Notes: generated by a model from the sequence alone, not told the origin. 64,000 nucleotides of DNA from Ashinkailepas kermadecensis (GCA_034440615.1 JAOTOM010004334.1:100001-164000); one strand, 5' to 3'. Counted from the first letter of the stretch, positions 45,050 to 57,420 are shown. Numbers and translations are program-made.

Positions 45050-45705
45050 TCATTGACGGGTGTCGTGTCAGTGATGGGTGTCTAGTGCTGGTAAAAGTGA
45101 GTCAGATCGCCCCCCCCCCCCACACACTAGTCAGCTTTCCCCGTGTCTAGTGCTGATAATGGTGAGTCCGGCCGCCCCCCGTGTCTAGTGCTGGTAAAAG
45201 TGAGTCAGATCGCCCATCCCCCACACAAGTCAGCTTTCCCCGTGCCTAGTGCTGGTAATGGTGAGTCCGGCCCCCCCCCCCACACTAGTCCGCCACCCCC
45301 GTGTCTCGTGCTGGTAATGGTGAGTCCGGCCGCCCCCGTGTCTAGTGCTGGTAATGGTGAGTCCGGGCCCCCCCAACACTAGTCCGCCACCCCCGTGTCT
45401 CGTGCTGGTAATGGTGAGTCCGGCCGCCCCCGTGTCTAGTGCTGGTAATGGTGAGTCCGGCCCCCCCACACTAGTCCGCCACCCCCGTGTCTCGTGCTGG
45501 TAATGGTGAGTCGGACCGCCCCCCACTAGTCCGCCACCCCCGTGTCTAGTGCTGGTAATGGTGAGTCCGGCCGCCCCCGTGTCTCGTGCTGGTAATGGTG
45601 AGTCCGCCCCCCACACTAGTCCGCCACCCCCGTGTCTAGTGCTGGTAATGGTGAGTCCGGCCGCCCCCGTGTCTCGTGCTGGTAATGGTGAGTCGGACCG
45701 CCTCG
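45050..45705 (+). repeat. minisatellite of GTGTCTAGTGCTGGTAATGG units
   Basis: About 15 units of 37-60 bp share GTGTCTMGTGCTGGTAATGG, GTGAGTCCGGCC and a C-run; alternate units add CACTAGTCCGCCA. Each unit contains GGTGAGT, a consensus splice-donor string, by chance. Confidence 0.93.
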
Positions 45706-46327
45706 CGAAGCACCATCAAGCTGATAATCGTGCTCCATTACAGATATCGCATGATTGAAGTATGGAAAATAAATCCTGCAAACGGTTCGTGAAATTTTCA
45801 GTCACGATAAACAGCCCCATGTTACGACGATGTTTATTCCACCCAGCCCAGCGAGTTGGCACGATGTCCGAGGCCACTCCCCCCCCCCCCCCACACACAC
45901 ACATCCTTATCCTCGGCCCACGTGCATGCATGGGAAGGGTTACGGTCTCACCACAGGCCTCTGATGGAAGATGTATGGAAGGCCGATTGGACATATTAAT
46001 GGAGCTAAATTCAACCAATGAAAGTCATTATTTCGATGTAATGAGGTGATAAATTACTTGGTGATAAATATCGTACAGCGGGCGTGGGAATCAAAGAAAA
46101 TACACCCATTCCTACTCGACCGCTCTCGTGCGTCATTCTACGCCATTCTACGTCACTCTACGTCCCGATTCCTGGCATTGACACAAGCATATGGAGCGTT
46201 CCGCGTTGTGTATTGCATCCGCGTTGTCGTGCACGTGCGATGCCGTGCAACTCGGCTCGGCCTGCAGGTCACTTACCAGCTTGTGGTGGGCTCACGTGCA
46301 GGTGAAGCTCTGGCCGCACTCCGCTCA
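45706..46327. other. gene-free stretch
   Basis: Unique DNA with a C-run at about 45880 and a (CA)n stub. No exon supported. Confidence 0.35.
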
Positions 46328-46329
46328 GG

Positions 46330-46560
46330 GGCGAATCCAGGAATTTTGATCGGGGGGCACTTGCTCCGGAGGGGCGCCATTGTTCCCGAGATTGTTGCGT
46401 TTTCGATTCTGAGGGGCGCCGCGGCGGTGGCGTGAATTGTAAATCTCAACGAGTTTTTCAGTCGGTGCACCGGCTGAAAACCCCGTTGAGCGAGGGAGGG
46501 GTGCACTCGCGCGTCCTGGAGGGGCGCCACGTCTCTGTCAGGGAGGGGGGGGGGGCACAT
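46330..46560. mobile_element. hAT-like MITE fragment, CAGGGGCGGAT family
   Basis: The left end CAGGGGCGAATCCAGGAATT is followed by the family's G-rich interior (GGGGGGCACTTG, GGGGCGCCATTG, GGGGCGCCACGTC). It is closest to the copy at 16616. The right end is not present. Confidence 0.65.
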
Positions 46561-46842
46561 GACTTCAGCTGCCGGCTCCGGGACCTACCACTGACTCCAT
46601 CAACGGTAATCCATCCTCCATCAGCCTGCCAGAATAGCTTAGCCGACTGAGTCCGGTGCTGACAAGCCACCTGCAAATGGCCGGCGTGTGTTCCGTGGAA
46701 ACGGCTACCCCTTCCCCAGCCTTTTGTGACCCGTCTTGACCTCAAGCTAAACCATTCGTGTGTGCCACAACGACGCCCAGCTTCGCACCGTTGATAGCGC
46801 GAGATGTGGAGTGATCAAATGGGACCGATACGGAGTTCCCAT

Positions 46843-47437
46843 GCATCGGTACCGGTACATTGGTACCGGTACATCGGTGCCGATACATTGGCATCGATAC
46901 ATTGGCATCGATACCTTTGTACCGATGCATTAGTGTCGATACATTGGTACCGATACATCGGTACCGATACATCGGTACCGATACATTGGTACCGGTACAT
47001 CGGTACCGATACATTGGTACCGATGCATTGGTATGGATACATTGGTACCGATACATTGGTACCGGTATATTGGTACCGATACATTGGTACCGATACATTG
47101 GTACGGATACATTGGTACCGATACATTGGTACCGGTACATTGGTACCGATACATTGGTACCGATACATTGGTACCGATACCTTTGTACCGATGCATTAGT
47201 GTCGATACATTGGTACCGATGCATTAGTGTCGATACATTGGTACGGATACATTGGTGCCGATGCATTGGTACGGATACATTGGCACCGATACATTGGCAC
47301 CGATACATTGGCACCGATACATTGGTACGGATACATTGGTGCCGATGCATTGGTACGGATACATTGGCACCGATACATTGGCACCGATGCAATTAGTACC
47401 AATACATTGGTACGGATACATTGGTACCACTTTGCCT
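46843..47437. repeat. 14 bp satellite with GGTACC palindrome, about 42 copies
   Basis: The unit CATTGGTACCGATA repeats every 14 bp. Variants are GGCACCG, GGTGCCG, GTGTCGAT and CTTTGTACCG. The core ATYGGTACCGAT is close to a perfect palindrome, so both strands look alike and long frames run on both strands without meaning. Confidence 0.97.
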
Positions 47438-47489
47438 GCGATATGAGACGCCATACATTACTGCAATTCTGACAACATGGGTGGCGTCG

Positions 47490-47860
47490 CTATGGATTTC
47501 GCCTAAGACATGCGTTCAACGTGATGGAGTGCAAAATTGCACACGGCGCTTTCGAGCACTTCAATTTTGGAGACAATTTCATTAGTTAGATCCAGCTGTT
47601 ACACGGAGGTGCATGATTCGTCATTACCAACACCGGCTTCACTACGGACTTCTTCACTCCCTCTCCAGGACTTCAACAGGGATGTCCAATATTCGCGCCG
47701 ATTTCGCACTGGCTGTTAAAATTTTGCCGACCGATTAAAACAATCCCGTATGATTTGATGCATAAAGGTTACAAACGAAGTATCTACAATGGTATGAAAA
47801 TTGGGATTATGCAGCCTTGCTTATTCAACAAAGCGAGTTTGCTGGAAATGCCACCAGCAC
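47490..47860 (+). mobile_element. decayed L1/Tx1-like reverse-transcriptase fragment
   Basis: Reading through two stops, the frame gives a FEHFNFGDNFIS block (about 47550-47588), an IQLLHGG block, ITNTGFTTDFFTPS and GLQQGCPI (about 47663-47686). This is the order and spacing of RT domains 2a-3 in L1/Tx1-clade elements (FNFG..FI.WI...Y, NG..T..F, RG.RQGCPLSP). A frameshifted LAVKIL and IGIMQ-like stretch (to about 47820) would correspond to the region before the YADD box. Stops and frameshifts make it a relic. Confidence 0.72.
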
Positions 47861-50036
47861 TGTAAAAAAAGCAGTTCGGAATGACATGGATAATAATTTG
47901 GATAAATATCAGTTAATTCGGTTGGGACCAGATGCATTTTGTAAGAACCCAATTTGTGCGCAGCCTCATGTTAAGTTTACAACTTTATGAGTTCGGTTGA
48001 TAATTGCGAGATTGCGATTAATATGAAGATGTGCATAGGCATGAAAATGAAGATATACATGATGGTGCATTTGATGATATGCATAATGGGAATATGAAGA
48101 ATGAATGAGAAATAATGATATTATGAAGCAGTTCCGATAGTGTATCGGCGATATCCTGGCGAAGGCACCTCTGAAAGCATGCTGCTGACCTGGGAGAATT
48201 CGGTTGTCAGTGATTGTGGTGGTAAATGCCGACTGAACGGCTAAATAAATGAAATATCGGCCAGAGCCGCAATTGTTCCCCCGATACTGACGACAGGGGG
48301 AAAAGCACTAAGCGGTGGCTTCTAGCATAGACAGACAAATATCGTGGCACGGTATTTTCTGATTACGATGTTGATAACAGGATAAAGTTAAGCAAGTTTT
48401 CTGATAAAACACGTCAGCTAAGAGTAGAATGCATTGGAAAAACGCAGCCAAGCACGCCAAACTGTATCACAGTATTACGCATCTCCCAAATAAATCGAAG
48501 TTCCCTATCAAATGTACATCTCTTTCATACTTTACTTGCATGTTGTAAATTGACACCCAGAACGTTCACCTTGATCTATGTGGGAATTTCATCAAAACAT
48601 CAGGTACATAAAATTATTATATTTTACGAGCTGGCCAGCATTTTGCAATGATTAGGATAAGCTTCACTAAGCAGACACTCCGTGCAGTCGACATCATAGG
48701 CGTACTTACATTTGCTATGTTTCAGCATCAGGGGATAAGTTTGACTTCGTTTGGTTTCGTTGCGTTGAGCCGCTCAGGATTCATTGAATGTCTAGTTTTG
48801 TATCCTTGCCCCGCAGCTCCGCTAAATCCGACCACGCCCAACAATATGCTCAGCCAGTCATGCGATATATATAAAGTCCCACTCAAGACAACGGAGAATA
48901 TATCCTGTAAGAATGGTTTGTCGTCGACGTTAACAATTTTGTATGCATGTACGGAGCTCGTCAATTATCACCTTAGCAAGGAAGTTGGATTTTGTCCTAA
49001 AAAAATTGGACTGACAAAGCCGATGGAAGTTTATTGGCTATGTCCGGTGTGCTTCGCATTTCTGTTTTCTCCCACATGTGTGTCGGCAAATACTAACTAA
49101 GCGTCGTTTTTACCTGATTTTAATATTCATTGGAAGCCCCAGACATTTTAAAAATAATGGCCGACTCCACTAGTTTCATACCCTCCTGATCATGAGGTTT
49201 ACTCCAACAGGAGCGGCATTCAATTTCAACATGCAGTTCAATTCATCATAACCTTTGACGTTCACCAACGTTACTCCACATCAATTACCAGTCCCAGTTC
49301 CCTCCCTTTTCATTATCCAAATAGATCGCATCAGGCAACTCACACTTACCGCAAGCAATAACTCAACCGCAATAGCAATGGCATTCGAACCGGCCCAGCA
49401 TTAATGATTCTAATTAACGATAGCATCTCTGTACTTCCAAATTACCGCATCGATACGCGCCAAGCGCGGACATATGACTACTAGCGCCGCGGTGTGGCCG
49501 AAGTAAGTACCTCGGAAAAACATGGAATTTAAATATCATTTTGACAAATTCATCCCGCAATGCCACGGTCTCTTATATGGGATTGATTTCATAGCGATTT
49601 TCTAAATGTTTGGCGCAGCAATTAATCGCTGAAGTTAAGGACCGTTACTATTTCCAACTAAAATGGAATTCATCCGACTAGTTTGCTGCCTACACATGTA
49701 TGTTGGCGAAACTCGTGCTGTAGAGGATTGAGACGTTCGAGACGATCTGCTGATGTGCATCTTGTTGTAGTTTTCCAAAATGCAGGCACGGTACTCTGGG
49801 TTTGTAACACCCGACGTCATTTTACGCTACAACTGGCGATCTTTTTGCACAATAACCACAATAAACATGCATTGCTAGAAAAAAAACCATGCTAATGGCA
49901 GATAGGGCAGCTTATTACATGTTTGGTGAGGTACATTTCACTACCCTTTTGGATAATTTTGACAAGCAAGTTTGCGTGTATTTGCTATGTCCTTAGTAGC
50001 ATTGTATCTGTCGGGTAACGTGGAGTAATCCTTCGC
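47861..50036. other. gene-free AT-rich DNA
   Basis: Unique-looking DNA. A 150-codon frame at 48648-49100 has no recognisable domain and uneven composition. 49.44-49.50 kb is a short GC-rich island. No gene supported. Confidence 0.4.
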
Positions 50037-50040
50037 TTAA

Positions 50041-50961
50041 CACGCGCCCTGGAGGGGGGCGCGAAATCCGCCCACCCCTCCGGTTTTTCGTACATGACTG
50101 CAGATTTTACCGGTCGATATACGCGATTTTCTGCGTACCTGCTTAGAAATGACCGGCGCGTCGTTTAAAGTAATAAAAATGGAAATTGGCCGAAAATTTT
50201 CATGTTAATGGCCCGTTAAAGTAAAAAAAAAACCCTAGCGTCAGACCACAAAAATCGGCGCTGATGCGCTTCCCGTATATTTGCAAAAGGGAAGTGTTGT
50301 TGGCAACACTAGCGACTTGTTTGATGTATATTGATATGCTATATAGTTTCAAGGTCATGTTACGTCACCGAGGTCAAGTCCGGTCAAGTTCATGACATGT
50401 TAATGGAACCAAACTTGATCAACTGGAATGTTGTCGTAAATGCACTACTGTTTGTCATTTGTACTGTTTGTCATTGCGTTTCCATACTTTATTCATGTAC
50501 TTCACTCCTTTCTTCGCGAAGCCGATTGCGCCAAGCTGCCCGACGGAGCAGTCGGGCGGGCGGCACGGTTCCGGTAACTGGAACAGGTAACTGACCTGAT
50601 AAAGTGCTGCTATATAGGTGACCTGAGGTCAAATGTCGGGTCTAGCATCTGTATTGCATCATTATTAATGTCCAAAACATCATTGATGGCCATTTTGGAG
50701 CATTTAAACGCAATCACAGCGATCCATAACAGTGACAAGCCAAGTCACGCAAAATAAGAAAATTTTGACAAATGTGACCTCATTTGACCTTGAAGATATT
50801 GACCTAAGGTCATGAAATTTGCACACGATAGAGGTTACTACCGTACCCATTCACCCTGTGAATTTCGTTCCTCCAGCTTTAATAGAAGCCGAGATTTTAT
50901 GGGGGGGCGGAATCCCCCCCCTCCAGTGCGCTTAATTTTCAGAGGCCCTCCAGGGCGCGTG
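50041..50961 (+). mobile_element. TTAA-flanked (piggyBac-like) non-autonomous element, first of an inverted pair
   Basis: TTAA at 50037-50040 and at 50962-50965 flank a 921 bp element with inverted termini CACGCGCCCTGGAGG / CCTCCAGGGCGCGTG. No transposase is visible. The interior carries GACCTCATTTGACCTTGAAG and TTGACCTAAGGTCATGAAAT. The reverse complement of nearly the whole element follows directly on the other side of the shared TTAA. Confidence 0.85.
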
Positions 50962-50965
50962 TTAA

Positions 50966-51947
50966 CACGCGCCCTGGAGGGCCTCTGAAAATTACGCGCA
51001 CTGGAGGGGGGGGGGGGGCTGATTCCGTCCCCCTAAAATCTCGGCTCCCATTAAAGCTGGGGTAACGAAATTCGCAGGGTGGATGGGTACGGTAGTGAAC
51101 TCTATTATGTACAAATGTCATGACTTTAGGTCAATATCTTCCAGGTCAAATGAGGTCACATATGTCAAAATTGTCTTGTTTTACGTGGCTTGGCTTGACA
51201 TTGTTATGGATCGCTGTGATTGTGTTTAAATGCTCCAAAACGGGCATCAATGATGTTTTGGACATTACTAATGATGCAATACAGATGCCAGACCCGGAAT
51301 TTGACCTCAGGTCACCTATATAGCAGCACTTTATCAGGTCAGTTACCTGTTCCAGTTACCGGATCCGGGCCGCCCGCCCGACTGTTCCGTCGGGCGGCTC
51401 GGCGCAATCGGCTTCGCGAAGAAAGGAGTGAAGTACATGAATATAGTATGGAAACGCTTAGATACACCATGACAAACATTAGTTTTCAAGATGTGTAGGG
51501 AGTAACATGCAAAGTGACATCAATCACATGACAGTCATTTGCATTTATGATAACAGTCCAGTTGACAAAGTTTGGTTCCATTAACCTGTCATGGACTTGA
51601 CCTGACTTGACCTCGGTGACCTAACACGACCTTGAAACTATATAGCATAACAATATACATCAAACAACTCGCTAGTGTTGCCAAGAACACGTCCCTTTTG
51701 CCAATATACGGGAAGCGCATCAGCTCGGATTTTTGTGGTCTGGCGCCACGAAATGTTTTGAATTTAACGGCCTCTAACTCGAAAAATGTTCAGCCGACCT
51801 CCGTGTTTCTGGCTTTGAACGACGCGCCGGACATTTCGAAGCAGGTATGCAAAAATAGCGAATATCGACCGGTAAAATCTGGAGGTATCTACGAAAAACC
51901 GGAGGGTGGGCGAATTTCGCTCCCCCCCCCCTCCTCCAGTGCGCGTG
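50966..51947 (-). mobile_element. TTAA-flanked (piggyBac-like) element, second of the pair, inverted
   Basis: It starts CACGCGCCCTGGAGGGCC after the shared TTAA (50962-50965) and ends CCTCCAGTGCGCGTG before TTAA (51948-51951). It reads as the reverse complement of 50041-50961 with scattered differences and small indels (982 versus 921 bp). The best-conserved 60 bp straddle the centre with at most one or two mismatches. Confidence 0.85.
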
Positions 51948-51951
51948 TTAA

Positions 51952-53429
51952 TGAGAGAATCCATCACACTCCCAGACAGACACAACAAATGCCGCATCTT
52001 GGAGTTGGTGGAATCAGCCCTCCGCAGATCCCACTGCCATCGGAGCTTTTCAGAATACTGCCAAGGATGATAGTAAACATATTTTCTTAAGTTTTATCAA
52101 GATTGGGATGTCTTGCATCAAGCGCTATTCAACACATAGTTCAGTGAAGTGGATTTTTGATGACAACAAACCACAAGAATATCAAGATATCACATAAAAT
52201 GTACTAATGGAAATGTGCTCATTGAGGATTCATTCCTCCGAATGATACTCTATTTACATTTACATTTTCTGGCAAGGAAAAACTTTGCATCCATTGATTT
52301 TCATTCATTCATTTTCATTCGATATATTCATCGATCGATTCGATTCATTTGCATTCATTTCATTTTCATACATTGATATTCGTGATTAACATGGCTTCTG
52401 AATAACAGAACTCTTGGCAATAGTGGTGTTTGTGCAACTCGGAAAACGACCACTCCAACTCAGAGAATATATACATTTCCCTGTGTCAACTTGCCACTTC
52501 TCTAAGTTTCATTTTGGTTTGATTTTTACTTTAGTTCATTTGTCCGGCGATAATTAGGATTGTATTGGTAAACGACATCTCTAATTTTCGACCACGGACT
52601 ACACTTCATTTTGATTCCAATTTTTGCCTTTTTTGTATTACACGCGGAATTAGTGCTGATCCTAACTGGCTCCTAACTACCGCGTCGTTTAGGTGATATT
52701 GAGCTGCGCTTGCATGAGTGCTCCCAGAATTTTTAACCCAAGTAGCCCAATTTTAACTTCAAATCATACTATTCCAACCGGCATAAAAAGCTGTTTCTCG
52801 GCTTCCATCACCCTAAGTCGTCATTAAAACACTTTAGGTAGCTCGTTGAACCACGGTAGGTGCCGCGCAGATCGACTCAGATTTCTGATTTATGTGTCCA
52901 TATATAAGGAGTGATAAGGGTGAGCTCGGGTGACTGAAACAGTGCGACCCACCGGACCCTTTGGTGGAGATCCGAGTAGTGGTTTTTCTGTTGGATTAAA
53001 ATTAGGGTAAGTGGGTTGGTTACAATTCCTGGTAGCAGCACACATAGGGCAGCAGCTTATCATCACCTATCGTGCATACGCTTACGCACCCACCAGCTAT
53101 TTTTGGTACCGAATGGAAACAAGAGGGGACCCATTTTTATTTGTTCTGTTTTTTATTCTCGCGTTTGAGTCCCAGGCAGAGTTGTTGTTGTCCTCACATC
53201 TGCAACTGCTGCTACCTCTTCATGGCATTACATATGATGTTTTTTTAAATCAATAAAATTAGTTTTTGCTGATCTTCCTCTAGATATGTGCACATGTGGC
53301 CCATGATTTCATACCTTTCCGTGCTCTTAGTTCACGTCTCACCTCTCACCTTGAAGGGCAAATTTAGGTTATCGACTTTGAATAACCTGTGATTAACCTT
53401 ATGGGCAAAAATGCGTATTCTGGTCAGCG

Positions 53430-53430
<1 letters not shown>
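51952..53430. other. gene-free AT-rich DNA
   Basis: Unique DNA with ATTCATTCATTTTCATTC-type simple patches at 52295-52365. No exon recognised. Confidence 0.4.
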
Positions 53431-53432
<2 letters not shown>

Positions 53433-53460
<28 letters not shown>

Positions 53461-53504
53461 ACACTTTAGGTACACTTTGGTATATATATATATATATATA
53501 TACC
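53433..53504. repeat. (TA)n microsatellite in two blocks
   Basis: Two TA runs are separated by CACTTTAGGTACACTTTGG, itself an internal duplication. Confidence 0.92.
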
Positions 53505-55104
53505 AAGAGACTCATTGAAAATTCGAAAGTAGCGATAGAGCGTCTGAAGAGGACCGGAAGTGTTCGAGAGTTTGTCGTTTACTTTTGAGTATCATGCGCG
53601 AGAACCTGACATTGACAGATCTAGCTAGTTTATTACAGTCATTTTTTTCCAGCGTGGCGCTTCCCAAAAATTATCAAAATTGCTCTTAGGTCAGCATCGG
53701 ATTTTCCAAATTGACCAGGCCCACACAAAATTGGTGTGTTCAATTGATGTGCTTGAAATTTAAAATACAGAGTGCTGTAACGAGCAGATGGAGAGCATCA
53801 GGTTCCTAAATTGTCCTGAATTAATCCAGATACTCAAGCAACTGGCCGTAAGATGTCGGGCTAATGGACTATTAACAGTCTGACGCGCGTAAGAGAGGAA
53901 CAGCAAAGCAAAACAAAACAAAAAAACACAGACAGCGTGGGGACACAGGTGATGCAGACGGTACAAGCGGCCGAGTTGGCTGCGATGCACGGCAGACAAG
54001 ACTGTCTCACACTCAGAGCTGGCTGTTCGTGAGACCACAACACAACTTAAGCGATGCAGTGATGCGACTTATCTACCACCGGAGCGGTGTCCAGTGTCCA
54101 GCTCTGTCTGTCAACACACCGTACACTGTATTGATAAACGGGGCAGACCGTGTCATAATACGATCCAAGAACAAGGAGGTTCACAAGGAAATTTACAAAA
54201 GCAGGGCCACAAAAGAGTGGCTAGAAAGGTGTGTGCATTCGTGAATCATCGACAGCTGCTGATGTGGATGGATTGACCAACTAGGCCAAGCTCTTGAAAG
54301 AGGGGACAATCTCGACTTGCCTTGCACAGGGAGGTATTAGACAGGGAGGACAGGGAGGTATGTCAGCCGGACCAGAGAAACTCTCATCACCATGGTGAGT
54401 GAAGACATGGCAGATGAGGATACCAGTGCAGTGGACTAGATCCTGAGCCAAACAATCACAAAGAGGCAGTACTCGAGCAATGCAACAATCTAGAAAGTAA
54501 TGTGAATGAGAAACTAAAGAGTCTGCAATCGAATGGGCACCTGGCGTGAATTTCCGAGAAGCAAATAAAAAGCTCGACGAGAAAGTCCGCATTCCACGCC
54601 CATGAGGTTGAGATGGCCCTAGCTGGTATGTGGAAATGCTTTACGCGTGGCATCCTGGAACACACTTTACACCAGTTGGACTTGCTGGACCAGGTGGCCT
54701 GCCTACAGCAGTACACCTCTGTCAGCCCGCGACGACCATCGGTCACAGCAATCTGCCCTTGACATGGTCTACCCTGACAATGTTGTGGTCATGTCATGGC
54801 TCAGGAGTAGGTCGATATCAACATACCTACTTCTACCGCGTGACTTGATACTGAAATCGGTCTAGTATTGGCGTGCTGAAAGCTTATTGTCATACTTCAT
54901 TGGAATATCTGATGATGAGCCGGATAAACGTGAGTTTTTATTTATTTATTAGAACTGACATAATCTCATGGCAGCGTGTGAAGATTACCTTTCATCTGAA
55001 GGTAATGTACGTACTAACTCAAATTAAATGACATTTGAAAATATGCCTTCGGAAACGTACTTTAAATAATGGAGAGGGAAGCCATAGAACGTTCCATTGT
55101 TAGC

Positions 55105-55108
<4 letters not shown>
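53505..55108. other. gene-free stretch
   Basis: Mixed unique DNA. Short frames near 54029-54250 and 54630-54865 have no recognised domains. Old degraded transposon sequence is possible but not demonstrable by eye. Confidence 0.35.

Positions 55109-55179
<71 letters not shown>
55109..55179. repeat. (TA)n microsatellite
   Basis: About 70 bp of uninterrupted TA. Confidence 0.97.
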
Positions 55180-55181
<2 letters not shown>

Positions 55182-56384
55182 AGGTACGTAGAATGTGGGT
55201 GTTCAAGTAGGTATGCATTTAGGGGCTAGAAATCCTTGTAGAATCTGTCCTCCAGAAGAAGAAAAAATCTGGTCAATTTATATTGTTTTCATTAAATCCT
55301 TGATCCAAGTATTATAAGAATACTTGTAGTGTGATGCAATGCGAGAAGACGAGTACCGTGCGTAAGGACCACTCTGATAAATCCAAACAGATGACCTCAA
55401 AACGCAAATGTTTTTTTCGATCCACCTCTGAATATCGCTCTCAACTTTTTCTCACCATTTTTGACCTGACCGCCTGGAGAAAACCGTTTGCCCAGCCAGA
55501 TTATCCAACACACAAAACAAATTGTCGCCATTCTATTTAGCAGACGGTATCTTAGCTTTGGTTTTCAAAACGCGTGCGGGCTGATAATTGTCCATGCTGT
55601 TACGATCACAAACACGCAGCGAGCCGAACTGTGTATTGGCTAACGAATAGGAACACGCTGCCAGGCGTGACCCGGATGCCTCGGACACCAGGTCACAACT
55701 CAGCAGCCACCTGGCGACTGCGCGAGAAGCCGGGTCCTCACACATGCCTGGCAAAACGACTTCCTTTCACCCTGATGACACCTACGACGTGCGACGCGAT
55801 CTTCTGGCCCCACAACTGTCCGCCGTCTTCCATTCCGAAACGCTCCCCGTATCAGACGGACAAAATATCTGTAATAAAAACTGTTAAACTCGGCGATACC
55901 GGTCTCTCCCTAGCCGCGCCCCATCCCGCCGCCGTTTGCCGGCCATTTCGGAAATGGCACTGGATTTGAGAGTGGGTTTTTACGGCGCCGTTAGCCGTAA
56001 CGTGTGTTGGCCGCCGACCGCTTGGTCGCCAAAACACATCGCAGTCGTACGAGACCGCCGGAGATCGGATAATCAGCCGCGGCGGCGGGAATATGAACGG
56101 GTGGTAATGTCGGCCGGCGGCCGCGACGACTGCGGCCGCCACGTTTGGCGCCGGCCGTGATAGAGCGGACGGCGCGTGTAATTGGACACGCGATCTGCGC
56201 CGAATACGGCGCCCCCCCCCCACCACCTCACCGTCCCCCTCGCCCCGGTGCGCTCACAGCCAGCGCTCTGACGGGCGCGCGCGCCGCTCTCCCGGCACGA
56301 CGAGAAGGGCGCCAACAAGCAAGCGGACATTCAAATGTTCTCCGACGGCGTAGCCACGTCGACCTTTCGGGGACATATCAGAAC
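55180..56384. other. gene-free stretch with GC-rich segment
   Basis: 55.97-56.32 kb is GC-rich unique DNA (GCGGCCGCCACGTTTGGCGC and neighbours). No coding motif is recognised; possible CpG-rich or regulatory DNA. Confidence 0.35.
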
Positions 56385-56805
56385 CTCTAATACCCAAAAC
56401 CTATAATGCTTCAGAACCTATAATACTCAAAACCTATAGTGCTTCAGAGCCTCTAAATAGTCGTCTTGGGGGAATTTTCAATACCTATAATACTCAAAAC
56501 CTATAATGCCTCAAACCACATAATGCTTGGAACATATAGTTGTTCAGAACATATAATACCCAAATCCTATAATGCTTCAAAGCCTCTAATACTACGTCCT
56601 GTGGGAACATTCAAAAGATATAATGCTCAAAACCTATAATGCTTCGAAACCTATAATGCTCAATTCCCATAATGCTTCGTTTCAACTAATATTCAGAAAG
56701 CATAACTCTGGAAACAGCTAGTGCTTCAAAACAGCTAAAGCTCAAAGCCTATAATGCACAGAATCTATAATGCTCGGAGCCTATAATGCTCAAAACCTAT
56801 TATAT
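56385..56805 (+). repeat. degenerate tandem repeat of CCTATAATGCTTCAAAA units
   Basis: About 25 units of 14-18 bp contain TATAATGC or TATAATAC alternating with CTCAAAA or TTCAGAA. The TATAAT words are repeat units, not bacterial promoter boxes. Degeneracy suggests an old array. Confidence 0.85.
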
Positions 56806-57018
56806 CAGCTGACGACCGCATGCTATAATCGGCCGTACGGTTCACTCCGCGCCTCCACCGTAGTCTACCAATGGGAGACACCGCCCGAAAGCTTCCAGGT
56901 GTATCCGCCAGAGCGGCGACACATGTGAGTGTAGGACCTGAATTGCTCGCCGCATTGGCCGCGTTCATGCATTTGGCTTGTGAAGAGCAGGATATTGGAG
57001 TGAATGCTCCCTGAATTA

Positions 57019-57122
57019 AATTAATTGTCGTTGATTTATAAGCTGAGTCACTGGTTTTACGAATAGGCAATTACTTGTCGGTGATTTCTAAGCTGAGTCA
57101 CTGGTTTTACGAATAGGCAATT
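57019..57122 (+). repeat. 50 bp tandem duplication
   Basis: AAGCTGAGTCACTGGTTTTA followed by CGAATAGGCAATT occurs twice, 50 bp apart, with three differences in the units. Confidence 0.93.
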
Positions 57123-57142
57123 TCAGTGTCTAAGTACCACAG

Positions 57143-57420
57143 GGGCGGATCCAGCTTTAATAGGTGCTGTGGCCGATTATTCCTCTTTGACCGCTGCCGG
57201 GCTGAAGTAGAAGAGACCTGGCGCTCGTGTTCCCTTGCATGGAATAGGTATGCGTACGCTGAAAACCAATGACGTACCTAGAATTTGTATCGGGAGGGGG
57301 GGGGGAGATTTTGAGGATGCCCAGGTTTGTCCAGTAATACTCACCCTGCTTCGTTTCAGTGGCATAATTAGAAAGTGGCGCCGCCAGAAGTTTCTGAATG
57401 TGGGGGGGGGGGGGGGGGAC
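57143..57420. mobile_element. cluster of hAT-like MITE ends
   Basis: CAGGGGCGGATCCAGCTTTA at 57143 is a left end of the CAGGGGCGGAT family. GACGTACCTAGAATTTGTAT at about 57270 resembles the CAGTGGCGTACCTAGG end. CAGTGGCATAATTAG at about 57357 resembles a third hAT-type end, followed by long G-runs. Right ends could not be paired, so this is a nested or truncated cluster. Confidence 0.5.

Noticed and set aside
45050..45705. Repeated GGTGAGT as splice donors
   Set aside because: They are fixed parts of the minisatellite unit and there are no flanking exons.
46620..46745. Possible tRNA-derived SINE (AATAGCTTAGCCGACTGAG)
   Set aside because: A box A-like string is present but no box B or tail, so I could not support it.
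46742..47454. Long Tyr/Ile- and Cys-rich frames on both strands
   Set aside because: Products of the 14 bp satellite; they have 14-residue periodicity and no domain.
48648..49100. 150-codon plus-strand frame
   Set aside because: No recognised domain, no start context or splice evidence, and a frame of this length is plausible by chance; not supported without homology search or transcripts.
54029..54870. Possible degraded coding region
   Set aside because: Short frames on both strands, none with recognisable residues or consistent frame.
56385..56805. TATAAT boxes as promoters
   Set aside because: They recur every 14-18 bp as part of a degenerate tandem repeat and the genome is eukaryotic.
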